DNA of 64,000 nucleotides from Leptothrix cholodnii SP-6 (GCF_000019785.1 NC_010524.1:2728001-2792000), one strand, 5' to 3'; counted from the first letter of the stretch, positions 41,065 to 53,217 are shown. A program made the numbers and translations. The notes: generated by a model from the sequence alone, not told the origin.

Positions 41065-41148
41065 TGACGATCTGTGCCCGGGTTCGCCGCAACCCTCGGA
41101 ACGGCACTGATAGACTGCCTCGCCGATTCGCAGACCTGCCATCCGACC

Positions 41149-41967
41149 ATGCCCACCTCACCTCTGCAGCATCGCGTGCGCATCGGGGTTTTCGACTCAG
41201 GACTTGGCGGGCTCTCGGTGTTGCGCGCAATCCACGAGTTGCTGCCCTCGGCCACGCTGATGTACGTCGCCGACTCGGGACATGCACCCTATGGCGAGCG
41301 GTCTGTGGCCTACGTCGAAGAACGATCTCTGCGCATTGCGGCATTCCTGCGGGATCAAGGCGCACAGGTACTGGTCGTGGCCTGCAACACAGCGACGGCC
41401 GCGGCGGTGCAGGCACTGCGGATGCACCATCGTGATTGGGCAATCGTCGGCGTCGAACCCGGCATCAAACCCGCAGCGGCCATGACGCGAAATGGACGAA
41501 TCGGCGTCCTCGCCACCGAAGGCACCTTGCGCAGCGATCGATTCAAACTCCTGGCCCAAGCCCACGCGGCGCATGTCGAACTGTTTCTTCAAGCCTGCCC
41601 AGGCTTGGCGGCCGCCATCGAATCCGGGGCACTGACATCACCCGCAGTCACCGAACGCGTGCAGACCTGCTGCGCTCCACTGCGCGAGCATCAAGTCGAC
41701 ACCGTCGTGCTCGGGTGCACGCACTACCCGTTCGTGGCGAATCAGATCGCTGCGGCACTCGGCCCGGACGTCGTGCTGATCGACACGGCGGATGCTGTCG
41801 CGCGGCGCACCCTTGCGTTGAGCTTGGCACAGGCCGCGCCTGACGATGATCTCAATCAGGACGATCGACCCGTCACCCGCATGTGGACGACTGGGGACCG
41901 ACTTCTGCTGGCCAACGTGGCCGAGCGGTGGTTGACGTTTCCGTGCACCGTCGACACCCTGCCGTGA
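41149..41967 (+). CDS. murI: glutamate racemase
   Basis: Makes D-glutamate for peptidoglycan. It has 272 residues from ATG 41149 (MPTSPLQHRVRIGVFDSGLGG). Catalytic cysteines lie in VVACNTATAAAV and VLGCTHYPFV. DSGHAPYGER and GVEPGIKPA are further family motifs. It diverges from etfB, with a 189-bp spacer holding the etfB promoter, and is followed by the tRNA cluster on the other strand. Confidence 0.96.
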   Translation: MPTSPLQHRVRIGVFDSGLGGLSVLRAIHELLPSATLMYVADSGHAPYGERSVAYVEERSLRIAAFLRDQGAQVLVVACNTATAAAVQALRMHHRDWAIVGVEPGIKPAAAMTRNGRIGVLATEGTLRSDRFKLLAQAHAAHVELFLQACPGLAAAIESGALTSPAVTERVQTCCAPLREHQVDTVVLGCTHYPFVANQIAAALGPDVVLIDTADAVARRTLALSLAQAAPDDDLNQDDRPVTRMWTTGDRLLLANVAERWLTFPCTVDTLP

Positions 41968-42018
41968 ATGGACTGCAACGGTTTCATCCGGAATCCAGGG
42001 CCGGATTCGCCACTGTGC

Positions 42019-42107
42019 TGGTGCCCAGGACGGGAATCGAACCCGTACGATCGTTTCCAATCGGCGGATTTTAAGTCCGCTGTGTCTACCAGTTCCACCA
42101 CCCAGGC
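42019..42107 (-). tRNA. tRNA-Leu (UAA)
   Basis: Acceptor arms GCCTGGG / CCTGGGC are followed by encoded ACCA. The anticodon loop is CTTAAAA, giving anticodon UAA. The long variable arm is typical of tRNA-Leu. An intrinsic terminator separates it from the upstream tRNA-Gly, so it probably has its own promoter (minus-strand CATAAT a few bases before the 5' end). Confidence 0.96.
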
Positions 42108-42164
42108 CACGGTGAATTATGTGCGTAACAGTCGCCTGTTCACGCCGGCAACAGTCACTGACAA

Positions 42165-42190
42165 CAAAAAAGCCGTCGTTTCCGACGGCT
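42165..42190 (-). terminator. intrinsic terminator between tRNA-Gly and tRNA-Leu
   Basis: On the minus strand, GCCGTCG-GAAA-CGACGGC followed by TTTTTT: a seven-pair stem with a GAAA tetraloop. It ends transcription of the upstream Cys/Gly tRNAs before tRNA-Leu. Confidence 0.9.
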
Positions 42191-42199
42191 TCTTGAATC

Positions 42200-42275
42200 T
42201 GGAGCGGGATAAGAGACTCGAACTCTCGACCTATACCTTGGCAAGGTATCGCTCTACCAACTGAGCTAATCCCGC
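42200..42275 (-). tRNA. tRNA-Gly (GCC), copy 2 of 2
   Basis: 76-nt tRNA with acceptor arms GCGGGAT / ATCCCGC, encoded TCCA end and anticodon loop TTGCCAA (GCC). It is identical to the copy at 42451-42526. Confidence 0.97.
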
Positions 42276-42322
42276 ATTCTCAAAAATCGAACAATCTGCA
42301 ATCAGTGCTCAGCCTGACACAC

Positions 42323-42396
42323 TGGAGGCGCGGAGTGGAGTCGAACCACCCTAAACGGATTTGCAATCCGCTGCATAACCGCTTTGCTACCGCGCC
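42323..42396 (-). tRNA. tRNA-Cys (GCA)
   Basis: 74-nt tRNA with acceptor GGCGCGG / CCGCGCC, encoded TCCA end and anticodon loop TTGCAAA (GCA). It lies between two identical tRNA-Gly genes. A terminator stands only 16 bp upstream of its 5' end, leaving no room for a dedicated promoter. Confidence 0.97.
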
Positions 42397-42412
42397 ATGA
42401 GTTTCCAACCAA

Positions 42413-42439
42413 CAAAAAAGGAAGCTATTTGAACTTCCT
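42413..42439 (-). terminator. terminator-like hairpin between tRNA-Gly copy 1 and tRNA-Cys
   Basis: On the minus strand, GGAAG-(9 nt)-CTTCC followed by TTTTTTG. It is weaker than the terminator after copy 2, with a five-pair stem. Some read-through would be needed to express tRNA-Cys. Confidence 0.65.
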
Positions 42440-42450
42440 CTTCTGCGAAC

Positions 42451-42526
42451 TGGAGCGGGATAAGAGACTCGAACTCTCGACCTATACCTTGGCAAGGTAT
42501 CGCTCTACCAACTGAGCTAATCCCGC
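42451..42526 (-). tRNA. tRNA-Gly (GCC), copy 1 of 2
   Basis: Same 76-nt sequence as the copy at 42200-42275, with GCC anticodon and encoded CCA. It is the first tRNA of the cluster in the direction of transcription. Confidence 0.97.
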
Positions 42527-42630
42527 ATTACCCTTGAAGCCAAAGCATCAACTTCAAGAGCCGCAACAAATGCAGAACGAAAGTATAGACCAAGCATCCT
42601 GACCTCGCAAGAGGCCAAGATGAAAATTCA

Positions 42631-45048
<2,418 letters not shown>

Positions 45049-45166
45049 CAGAACCTCTCTTTCTGCGCTCCATGTGAGAGCACAGCCATGAAATGCAAGA
45101 GCGGCCGACGCGGCACCCGGAGGTGGGCGCCGGCTGCTGTCCGACCCTGCGGACAGGGCGACAAGA

Positions 45167-46441
45167 TCAGGCGCTGGCCTTGGCCTGCTCGCGGTAGACG
45201 AGCAGGGGCATGGTGTTGTCTTCGATGGTGTTTTCGTCCACCACCACCTTGGCCACGCCGTCCATGGCGGGCAACTCGAACATGGTGTCCATCAAGGCCT
45301 GCTCGACGATCGAGCGCAAGCCACGCGCACCGGTCTTGCGCTTGAGCGCCTTCTGGGCGATCGCGGCCAGGCCGGACGGCCGGATCTCGAGCTCGACGCC
45401 GTCCATGCCGAACAGTCGCTGATACTGCTTGAGCAGCGCGTTCTTCGGCTCGGTCAGGATCTGCACGAGCGCGTCTTCGGTCAGCTCGCCAAGGGTGGCG
45501 ATGACGGGCAGACGCCCGACCAGTTCAGGGATGATGCCGAACTTGATCAGGTCTTCGGGCTCGATCTGGCGGAACACTTCGGAGACGCTGCGCTCGGCCT
45601 TGCTCTTGACCGTCGCTCCGAAACCGATGCCCGATTTCTCGGAGCGGTTGGCGATGACCTTTTCCAGGCCGTCGAACGCGCCGCCGCAGATGAACAGGAT
45701 GTTGGTCGTGTCGATCTGCAGGAAGTCCTGGTTCGGATGCTTGCGCCCGCCCTGCGGCGGCACGCTGGCCATCGTGCCTTCGACCAGCTTGAGCAGCGCC
45801 TGCTGCACGCCCTCGCCGGAGACATCGCGCGTGATCGACGGGTTGTCGGCCTTGCGGCTGATCTTGTCGATCTCGTCGATGTAGACGATGCCGCGCTGGG
45901 CCCGCTCGACCTCGTAGTTGCAGTTCTGCAGCAGCTTCTGGATGATGTTCTCGACGTCTTCGCCCACGTAACCGGCTTCGGTCAGCGTGGTGGCGTCGGC
46001 AATCACGAACGGCACGTTGAGCATGCGCGCGAGCGTCTGCGCCAGCAGCGTCTTGCCCGAGCCGGTGGGCCCGATCAGCAGGATGTTGCTCTTGGCCAGC
46101 TCGACCTCTTCGCCCTTGCCCTTGTCGGCCATGTGCTTGAGGCGCTTGTAGTGGTTGTAGACCGCCACTGACAGCGTGCGCTTGGCAGCGTCCTGACCGA
46201 TCACGTACTGATCGAGCAGTGTCTTGATCTCGCTGGGCACCGGCAGATCGCTGCGGCTGGTCTTGCCACCCGCCTCCACCGCGGGCACTTCGTCGCGGAT
46301 GATGTCGTTGCACAACTCGATGCATTCATCACAGATGAACACCGACGGGCCGGCGATCAGCTTCTTGACCTCGTGCTGGCTCTTTCCGCAGAACGAGCAG
46401 TACAAGATCTTTTCGCCGGAGGAGCCTTTTTTCTCGGGCAT
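45167..46441 (-). CDS. clpX: Clp protease ATP-binding subunit ClpX
   Basis: AAA+ unfoldase feeding ClpP. It has 424 residues from ATG 46441 ([20 protein letters not shown]). The N-terminal zinc-binding domain has CSFC and CDECIELC. Walker A is [15 protein letters not shown], Walker [11 protein letters not shown] and the sensor region [13 protein letters not shown]. The ClpP-docking IGF loop is present as KSGIGFGA. The longer frame to 46792 overlaps clpP and is not used. It lies 38 bp after clpP. Confidence 0.98.
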   Translation of the reverse strand: MPEKKGSSGEKILYCSFCGKSQHEVKKLIAGPSVFICDECIELCNDIIRDEVPAVEAGGKTSRSDLPVPSEIKTLLDQYVIGQDAAKRTLSVAVYNHYKRLKHMADKGKGEEVELAKSNILLIGPTGSGKTLLAQTLARMLNVPFVIADATTLTEAGYVGEDVENIIQKLLQNCNYEVERAQRGIVYIDEIDKISRKADNPSITRDVSGEGVQQALLKLVEGTMASVPPQGGRKHPNQDFLQIDTTNILFICGGAFDGLEKVIANRSEKSGIGFGATVKSKAERSVSEVFRQIEPEDLIKFGIIPELVGRLPVIATLGELTEDALVQILTEPKNALLKQYQRLFGMDGVELEIRPSGLAAIAQKALKRKTGARGLRSIVEQALMDTMFELPAMDGVAKVVVDENTIEDNTMPLLVYREQAKASA

Positions 46442-46479
46442 GGGATGCGGCCTAGGTGGAGTCGATTCGATGATAGAAC

Positions 46480-47088
46480 TTACGGGCGCTTGCTGATGAC
46501 CTGGTCGATCAGGCCGTAAGTCTGCGCCTCTTCGGAGGACATGAAGTAATCGCGCTCGGTGTCGTTCTGGATCTTTTCCAGCGACTGCCCCGTGCGCTCG
46601 GCCAGGATGCGGTTGAGTTGCTCGCGCGTCTTCAGGATCTCGCGGGCATGGATCTCGATGTCGGTGGCCTGACCCTGCGCGCCGCCCAGCGGCTGGTGGA
46701 TCATGATCTTGCTGTTGGGCAGCGAGAAGCGCTTGCCCTTGGCGCCGGCCGCCAGCAGGAACGCGCCCATGCTGGCCGCCAGGCCCATGCACAGCGTCGA
46801 CACCTGCGGCTTGATGAACTGCATCGTGTCGTAGATCGACATGCCGGCGCTGACGCTGCCGCCGGGCGAGTTGATGTAGAACGAGATGTCCTTGTCGGGA
46901 TTCTCGCTTTCCAGAAACAGCAACTGCGCGACCACCAGATTGGCGCTCTGGTCGTTGACCGGTCCGACCAGGAAAATCACTCGCTCGCGCAGCAGGCGCG
47001 AGTAGATGTCGTAGGCGCGCTCGCCGCGGCCCGACTGTTCGATGACGATGGGCACCATGCCCAGGTTTTGAGTTTCGACTGCGCTCAT
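46480..47088 (-). CDS. clpP: ATP-dependent Clp protease proteolytic subunit
   Basis: Tetradecameric serine peptidase. At 202 residues the catalytic triad is S106 ([11 protein letters not shown]), H131 ([10 protein letters not shown]) and D180 (NDTERDYFM). The N-terminal [24 protein letters not shown] fits ClpP. It lies between tig (170-bp gap with a hairpin) and clpX in the conserved order. Confidence 0.98.
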
Positions 47089-47206
47089 TCTTGCTGGCCC
47101 TGAAAGCGATGCAAATCGCCGTGTGGAATCAATGGAAACGTACCGTCCCGATTATGAGGGCGGCGTGAAACCTGCGATGACGGTCGGAGACTCCCCAGAT
47201 GTGACA

Positions 47207-47227
47207 AGGGGCGCCCTGGGCGCCCCT
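47207..47227 (-). terminator. hairpin between tig and clpP
   Basis: Palindrome AGGGGCGCCC / GGGCGCCCCT with one central base, directly after tig on the minus strand. The tail (TTGTCAC) is short, so it may attenuate rather than fully stop transcription into clpP. Confidence 0.55.
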
Positions 47228-47258
47228 CGAATCCAGGAATGGCCGGCAGCCCTCTGGA

Positions 47259-48566
47259 TCAGGCGCCCATCAGTTCGTCGAAAGGCAGCTGCTTGTCGAC
47301 GACCTGAGCCTGGCCGAGAACGAAGTTGGCCACATTGGCCTCGATCACCACGGCTTCGACTTCGGACAGGCGCTGCTGGTCACCGAAGTACCAGCGCACG
47401 ACCTCTTCGGGCTTCTCGTAGCTCTGCGCCATCTCGTCGATGTGGGCCTTGATCTGCTCCATCGTGGCCGACAGCGCGTTGGCACGCACCAGCTCGGCCA
47501 TCGTCAGGCCCAGGCGCACGCGGCGCTCGGCTTGCGGCTGGAACATCTCGGTCGGGATCGGTGCCTTGTCGGCGTCGGCAATGCCGCGCTGCTTCAGATC
47601 GGCACGGGCGTTCTCGACCAGGCGAGCCATCTCGTTGTCGACCAGCGCCTTGGGCAGGTCGAAGGTGGCGACCTTCTCGAGGGCGGACATGACCGACTGC
47701 TTGTTGCGCGCGGCGACGCGGAACTTGACCTCGCGCTCGAGGTTCTTCTTGATGTCGGCACGCAGGCCGTCGACAGTCGCGTCGGCGATGCCCAGCGACT
47801 CGGCAAAGGCCGCGTCGACTTCAGGCAGATTCTGGGCTTCGATCCGGGTCAGCGTGACCAGGAAGTCGGCTTCCTTGCCGGCCACGTCAGCGCCGTGGTA
47901 ATCGGCCGGGAAGGCCAGCGGGAAGGTCTTCGACTCGCCCGTCTTCATGCCGCGCACGGCCTTCTCGAAGGCTTCGAGCATGCGGCCCTCGCCCAGGATG
48001 AACTGGAAGGCCTCGGCCTTGCCGCCCTGGAAGGTTTCGCCGTCGATCTTGCCTTCGAAGTCGATCGTCACGCGGTCACCGTCGACCGCGTACTCGCCCT
48101 GCGGACGGTCGGCGAAGGTGCGACGCTGCTTGCGCAGGATGTCGAGCGTGCGGTCGATCGCGACGTCGGTGACTTCGGTCGTGACGCGCTCGACTTCCAG
48201 CGCCGACAGGTCGCCGATCGTCACTTCGGGATAGACCTCGAAGGTGGCGTCGAAACTGACCTGGCCGTCGGCCGAGCCGTCCTTCTCGGTGATGCGCGGC
48301 GTGCCGGCCACGCGCAGCTGCGCCTCGCCGGTGGCCGCTGCGAAGGCCTGACCGACCTTGTCGTTCATGACCTCGTACTGCACCGAATAGCCGTAGCGCT
48401 GGGCCACGACGCTCATCGGCACCTTGCCGGGGCGGAAGCCGTCGGCCTTGGTGGTGCGGGCCAGCTTCTTCAGGCGCGACTCGACCTCGTTCTTGAGTTC
48501 ATCGGCCGACAGCGTCAGGGTGATGCGGCGCTCGAGCTTGTCGAGGGTCTCCACGGTAACAGCCAT
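47259..48566 (-). CDS. tig: trigger factor
   Basis: Ribosome-bound chaperone and prolyl isomerase. The 435-residue protein has the N-terminal ribosome-binding domain with the signature FRPGKVPMSVV. The FKBP-type PPIase domain (about 155-245) has DRVTIDFEGKIDGETFQGG and GMKTGESKTFPLAFP. The C-terminal helical arms follow. It is first of the tig-clpP-clpX-lon run and lies just downstream of a tRNA-Leu gene. Confidence 0.97.
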   Translation of the reverse strand: MAVTVETLDKLERRITLTLSADELKNEVESRLKKLARTTKADGFRPGKVPMSVVAQRYGYSVQYEVMNDKVGQAFAAATGEAQLRVAGTPRITEKDGSADGQVSFDATFEVYPEVTIGDLSALEVERVTTEVTDVAIDRTLDILRKQRRTFADRPQGEYAVDGDRVTIDFEGKIDGETFQGGKAEAFQFILGEGRMLEAFEKAVRGMKTGESKTFPLAFPADYHGADVAGKEADFLVTLTRIEAQNLPEVDAAFAESLGIADATVDGLRADIKKNLEREVKFRVAARNKQSVMSALEKVATFDLPKALVDNEMARLVENARADLKQRGIADADKAPIPTEMFQPQAERRVRLGLTMAELVRANALSATMEQIKAHIDEMAQSYEKPEEVVRWYFGDQQRLSEVEAVVIEANVANFVLGQAQVVDKQLPFDELMGA

Positions 48567-48606
48567 GTCTTGGTGCTCTTTCGGTTGCGTGATCGTTCGG
48601 TGTGCC

Positions 48607-48693
48607 TGGTGCGCGGGGCCGGACTCGAACCGGCACGCCCGTGAAGGCGTCAGGACCTAAACCTGGTGCGTCTACCAATTTCGCCACCCGCGC
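48607..48693 (-). tRNA. tRNA-Leu (UAG)
   Basis: 87-nt tRNA with acceptor GCGCGGG / CCCGCGC, encoded ACCA end, anticodon loop TTTAGGT (UAG) and a long variable arm. It stands 40 bp upstream of tig on the same strand. Confidence 0.96.
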
Positions 48694-48834
48694 GGTGTCC
48701 TGGGGGTCGCCCGGCGTGAGCCGCTTGAGCCCTGCCCCTGCGCCCGACGGCGCGCAAAGCGGCAGGCGGGTCGGCGGCAAGGCGCCGGGGGTGGTTCTAT
48801 CGAGCAACCCCTGGCGATCCGTGAACCCGATATT

Positions 48835-51800
48835 CTAGCCGGCTGCGACAGGGTGTTCGCGACGGACCCGAAACCATGCCGCATACATCGCCGGCAGCGC
48901 CAGCAGCGTGAGCGCCGTGGCGACGATCAGCCCGCCCATGATGGCCACCGCCATCGGCCCCCAGAACACGCTGCGCGACAGCGGGATCATCGCCAGCACC
49001 GCCGCCGCCGCCGTCAGCACGATCGGCCGGAAACGCCGCACCGCCGACTCCACCACCGCGTCCCAGGTCGGCACGCCACGGTTGCGGTCGGTCTCGATCT
49101 GGTCGATCAGGATCACCGAGTTGCGCATGATCATGCCCATCAGCGCGATCACGCCCAGCAGCGCCACGAAGCCGAACGGCCGGTTCAGCAGCAGCAGCGC
49201 CGCGGCCACGCCGGCGATGCCCATCGGGCCGGTCAGGAACACCAGCAACGAGCGCGAGAAGCTCTGCAACTGCAGCATCAGCAGCGTGAAGATGATGAAA
49301 AGCATGATCGGCACGCCCGCGGCGATCGAGCCCTGGCCCTTGGCGCTCTCCTCGACCGCGCCGGCGATCTGGATCGAATAACCCGGCGGCATGCGTTCGC
49401 GCAGTTTTTGCATTTCGGGCCAGAGCTGCTCGGTCACGGTCGGCCCCTGCACACCCTCGGCCACGTCGCCCTGCACGGTCACGGCGTACTGGCGGCCCTC
49501 GCGCCAGATCACGCCCGGCTCCCACTGGTAGCCGATCTGGGCGATCTGCGTCAGCGGCACCGCGCGGCCGCTGCCGGTGGGCACGTAGGCCGACGCCAGA
49601 TCGGTGATCGCCGCACGCTCGTCCGGCGGCTGGCGCAGCACCACGTCGACCAGCTTGTCGCCCTCGCGGTACTGGCCGATGGTCGTGCCGTTGAGCAGCG
49701 TGCGCGTGGCCTGCGCGAGCGACTGGCTGGTGATGCCCAGCGCACGCGCCTTGGCCTGGTCGATGTCCAGGCGCAGCGCCTTGATCGACTCGTTCCAGTT
49801 GTCGTTGACACCGCGCATGCTCGGGTTGGTGCGCAGGATCTCCTTGGCCTGATCGGCCCAGTGGCGCACCTGCGCGACCTCCGGTCCGACCACCCGGAAC
49901 TGCACCGGATACGGCACCGGCGGCCCGTTGGGCAGCAGCTTGACGCGCCCGCGCACCTCCGGGAACTCGCTCGCCAGCAGCGCCGGCAGGCGCTTGCGCA
50001 AGGCCTCGCGCTCGGCCAGGTTTTTCGGCAGCACGATCGACTGGCTGACGTTGCTCTGCGGAAAGATCTGGTCCAGCGGCAGATAGAACCGCGGCACGCC
50101 GGTGCCGACCCAGGTCGTGACACTCTCGACCCCGGCCTCCTGCTGCAAACGTGCGCCGAAGCGCTGCGCCAGCGCGTCGCTCTCCTCGATCGTCGAGCCT
50201 TCGGGCAGCCACAGGTCGACCAGGATCTCGTGCCGGCTCGAATCCGGGAAGAACTGCTGCTGGACCCGGCCCATGCCGGCCAGGCCGAGCACGAAGACGC
50301 CGATCGTCAGCCCGATCGTGATCCAGCGGTGCTGCACGCACCAGCCGACCAGGCGCCGGAAGCGGTTGTAGAACGGCGTGTCGAACAGGTCGTGCAACTC
50401 GCCGGCGTCGGCGTGCGGCTTGACCCGCAGGAAACGCGCGCCCAGGTACGGCACGAAATACACCGACACCACCCACGAGATCAGCAGCGCCGCCGACGTC
50501 ACGGCAAAGATCGCGAAGGTGTACTCGCCCACCGTCGACTGCGCCAGGCCGATCGGCAGGAAACCCGCGGCGGTGATCAGCGTGCCGGTGAGCATCGGCA
50601 TCGCGGTCGAGTCGTAGGCGTAGGTGGCGGCGTAGAGCTTGTCGTGGCCCTCTTCGAGTTTGCGCACCATCATCTCGACCGCGATGATGGCGTCGTCGAC
50701 CAGCAGCCCGAGCGCGATGATCAGCGAGCCCAGCGAGATCTTGTGCAGCCCGACGCCCCAGTAGTACATCGTGACGAAGGTGATCGACAGCACCACCGGA
50801 ATCGTGATGCCCACCACCATGCCGGGCCAGATGTCGATGCGCAGCGGTTTGGTGTGCAGCCCCAGGCTGATGAAGCTCACCGCCAGCACCACCGCCACCG
50901 CCTCGATCAGCACCTTGACGAACTCGCCCACCGAACGCGACACGGCGTCGGGCTGGTTCTGGATCTGGCTCAGCTCGATGCCGGCCGGCAGCTCGGCGCG
51001 GATCAGATCGGCACGCGCGCGCAGCTCCTTGCCCAGCGCGATGATGTCGCCGCCCTTGGCCATCGAGATGCCCAGCGCGATGACCTCGCGGCCCTGGTGG
51101 CGCACCTTGACCTCGGGCGGATCGGCATAACCGCGGCGCAGCGTGGCGATGTCACCGAGCTTCAGGTTGCTGGCCGCGCCGGTGGCGGGGTTGACCGCGC
51201 GCAGCGGCATGCGCGCGAGCTCTTCCACCGAGTTGAACTGGCCGCCCACCCGCAACTGCAGGTTCTGGCTGCCGGCGTTGAGCTGGCCGGCGCCCTCCAC
51301 CGCGTTCTGCGCGCCGATCTGCGCGATCACCTGGTTCAGGTCCAGGCCCAGCTGCGCCAGCCGCTTGCCGGGGATCTCGATGAAGATCTTCTCGCTCTGC
51401 GCGCCGAACACCGCCACCTTGGCCACCGACGGCACCTGCAGCAACTGCGAGCGCACCCGGTCGGAGAACTCGCGCAGCTCCTCGGCCGAAAAACCATCGG
51501 CCGACAGCGCATAGATGGTGCCGAACACGTCGCCGAACTCGTCGTTGAAGAACGGCCCGATCACGCCCTGCGGCAGGCTTGAGCGCATGTCGCCGATCTT
51601 CTTGCGCACCTGGTACCAGACCTGCTCGACCTCGGCCGGCGGCGAGTTGTCCTTGATCTGGATGATCGTGACCGACTCGCCCGGCTTGGTGTAGCTGCGG
51701 ATGATGTCCGGGTACGGCGCCTCCTGCAGCACCTTCTCGATCTTGTCGGTCACCTGCTCGGCCATCTGCTGCGCGGTCGCGCCCGGCCAGCGCGCCTGCA

Positions 51801-51978
51801 CCACCATCGCCCGGAAGGTGAACGGCGGGTCCTCATCCTGGCCGAGCTGGAAGTAGGCGACGATGCCCAGCAGCGTCAGCACGATCAGCAGGTAGCGCGT
51901 CAGCGCCGGGTGCTCGAGCGCCCAGCGCGAGATGTTGAAGCCCGAACGGCGGGCGTTGTCGTGGCTGTGAACCTTCAT
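48835..51978 (-). CDS. RND multidrug efflux transporter permease (AcrB/MexK-like)
   Basis: Proton-driven inner-membrane efflux pump of 1047 residues with the twelve-helix RND pattern and two large periplasmic loops. Visible motifs: DEDPPFTFRAMVVQARWPGA after TM1, SVTIIQIKDNSPPAEVEQVW, the TM4 proton-relay pair in ALGLLVDDAIIAVEMMVRKL, and MIMRNSVILIDQIE near TM11. The pore-domain wording resembles the TriC/MexK-like subgroup more than AcrB itself. It follows the adaptor gene by 31 bp. No outer-membrane channel gene is in the window, so it presumably uses one encoded elsewhere. Substrates are unknown. Confidence 0.93.
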   Translation of the reverse strand: MKVHSHDNARRSGFNISRWALEHPALTRYLLIVLTLLGIVAYFQLGQDEDPPFTFRAMVVQARWPGATAQQMAEQVTDKIEKVLQEAPYPDIIRSYTKPGESVTIIQIKDNSPPAEVEQVWYQVRKKIGDMRSSLPQGVIGPFFNDEFGDVFGTIYALSADGFSAEELREFSDRVRSQLLQVPSVAKVAVFGAQSEKIFIEIPGKRLAQLGLDLNQVIAQIGAQNAVEGAGQLNAGSQNLQLRVGGQFNSVEELARMPLRAVNPATGAASNLKLGDIATLRRGYADPPEVKVRHQGREVIALGISMAKGGDIIALGKELRARADLIRAELPAGIELSQIQNQPDAVSRSVGEFVKVLIEAVAVVLAVSFISLGLHTKPLRIDIWPGMVVGITIPVVLSITFVTMYYWGVGLHKISLGSLIIALGLLVDDAIIAVEMMVRKLEEGHDKLYAATYAYDSTAMPMLTGTLITAAGFLPIGLAQSTVGEYTFAIFAVTSAALLISWVVSVYFVPYLGARFLRVKPHADAGELHDLFDTPFYNRFRRLVGWCVQHRWITIGLTIGVFVLGLAGMGRVQQQFFPDSSRHEILVDLWLPEGSTIEESDALAQRFGARLQQEAGVESVTTWVGTGVPRFYLPLDQIFPQSNVSQSIVLPKNLAEREALRKRLPALLASEFPEVRGRVKLLPNGPPVPYPVQFRVVGPEVAQVRHWADQAKEILRTNPSMRGVNDNWNESIKALRLDIDQAKARALGITSQSLAQATRTLLNGTTIGQYREGDKLVDVVLRQPPDERAAITDLASAYVPTGSGRAVPLTQIAQIGYQWEPGVIWREGRQYAVTVQGDVAEGVQGPTVTEQLWPEMQKLRERMPPGYSIQIAGAVEESAKGQGSIAAGVPIMLFIIFTLLMLQLQSFSRSLLVFLTGPMGIAGVAAALLLLNRPFGFVALLGVIALMGMIMRNSVILIDQIETDRNRGVPTWDAVVESAVRRFRPIVLTAAAAVLAMIPLSRSVFWGPMAVAIMGGLIVATALTLLALPAMYAAWFRVRREHPVAAG

Positions 51979-52009
51979 GGCGTGACCTTGCAGCTAGACG
52001 AACGCCGGC

Positions 52010-53176
52010 TCAGCGCGACGCGGCCGAGGCCACCGGCACCACGGCTGGCGATGCCGCGGGAGCCACCGCAGGCCCATTGCCGCGCACCGGCTCGACATAA
52101 CGCGTGACCTTCTGGCCCGGCGTCAGCACATGCACGCCGGCCACCACCACCTCCTGACCCGCGGCCAGCCCCTGCGCCACCAGCACCTGCGTACCCTCGG
52201 CGCCCGCCACCTCGATCGGCTGCTGGCGCACCGTCATCGTGGCCGCATCGAGCAGCCAGACCACGCTGCGGCCGCCCGCCTCGCTGACCGCCGCCAGCGG
52301 CAGGCGCTGCACGTCCTGGCGCGGCGCGCCTTGCAGGCGCACGGTGGCGGTCTGGCCCAGCCGCACCTCGGCACGGCCCAGATCGGCCTTGACCTGGAAG
52401 GTGCGCCCGACCGGATCGGCCGCGGCCGACACCTCGCGCACCGTCGCGGCCAGCGGCGCGCTGCCGGCGCTGCTGCCCCACAACTCCACCTGCAGCGCGC
52501 CGGCCTTGCCCAGCAACGCGCGCACCACCGCGATGCGGTCCTCGGGCACCTGGAACACCACGTCGCGCGGGCCGTCGTGCGCCAGCTTGAGCACCGGCGT
52601 GCCCGACGACAGCACCGCGCCCGGCTCGGCCTCGACCGCCGTGACCACCCCCGCCACGTCGGCCACCAGCCGGCTGTACTGCGCCTGGTTGCCCTGCACG
52701 CCGGCCTGCGCGCGGGCCTGCTCGAAGGTCGCCTGGGCCGCCTTCTGGGTCGACGCGCGCCGCTCCAGATCGGCGGCGCTGATGAAACCCTGCGCCTTCA
52801 ATTCCTCGAAGCGCTTGAGGTCGGCCGTCGCCTGATCCAGATTGACCTGGGCGGCGCGCAGAGCGGCCTGCGCCGCCTCGGCGCCGAGTCCGAGATCGGT
52901 GACATCGAGCTGGCCCAGCAACTGCCCGCGCCGCACCGACTGGCCCAGCTCGACCGGCCGCGCCAGCAGCTTGCCGCCGACCCGGAAACTCAGCCGCGAC
53001 TCGGTGCGCGCCTTCACCTCGGCCGCGTATTCGAGCGTGCCGACCGCCGTCTGGCCGTCGACCACCCGGGTGCGCACGGCCCGCACCGGCTCGGGTGCCG
53101 GCTCGGGTTTCGAGCAGGCGGCAAGCAGGACCACGACGAGCAGCGACGGCAGAAGAGCGAGGGAACGTGAGCGCAT
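52010..53176 (-). CDS. RND efflux periplasmic adaptor lipoprotein
   Basis: 388-residue membrane-fusion protein from ATG 53176. The lipobox VVLLAAC near residue 20 anchors it to the inner membrane. It has the usual adaptor order of barrel, lipoyl and hairpin, with ARTESRLSFRVGGKLLARPV, VELGQSVRRGQLLGQLD, a coiled-coil hairpin at about 100-150, and VVTAVEAEPGAVLSSGTPVL. It is the first gene of the pump operon, preceded by a TetR-type operator. A longer frame (to 54328) runs through hpnC on the other strand and is not used. Confidence 0.92.
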   Translation of the reverse strand: MRSRSLALLPSLLVVVLLAACSKPEPAPEPVRAVRTRVVDGQTAVGTLEYAAEVKARTESRLSFRVGGKLLARPVELGQSVRRGQLLGQLDVTDLGLGAEAAQAALRAAQVNLDQATADLKRFEELKAQGFISAADLERRASTQKAAQATFEQARAQAGVQGNQAQYSRLVADVAGVVTAVEAEPGAVLSSGTPVLKLAHDGPRDVVFQVPEDRIAVVRALLGKAGALQVELWGSSAGSAPLAATVREVSAAADPVGRTFQVKADLGRAEVRLGQTATVRLQGAPRQDVQRLPLAAVSEAGGRSVVWLLDAATMTVRQQPIEVAGAEGTQVLVAQGLAAGQEVVVAGVHVLTPGQKVTRYVEPVRGNGPAVAPAASPAVVPVASAASR

Positions 53177-53195
53177 GAGGCACCAGACCATTGAG

Positions 53196-53217
53196 TTACT
53201 GACTGACCGGTCAGTAA
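53196..53217. promoter_or_regulatory. TetR-type operator upstream of the efflux operon
   Basis: TTACTGAC-TGACCG-GTCAGTAA: perfect 8-bp arms around a 6-bp spacer, with the overlapping 14-bp palindrome ACTGACCGGTCAGT inside. It lies 20 bp before the adaptor start codon, where a bound TetR/AcrR-type repressor would block transcription. No TetR gene is adjacent. Confidence 0.75.
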
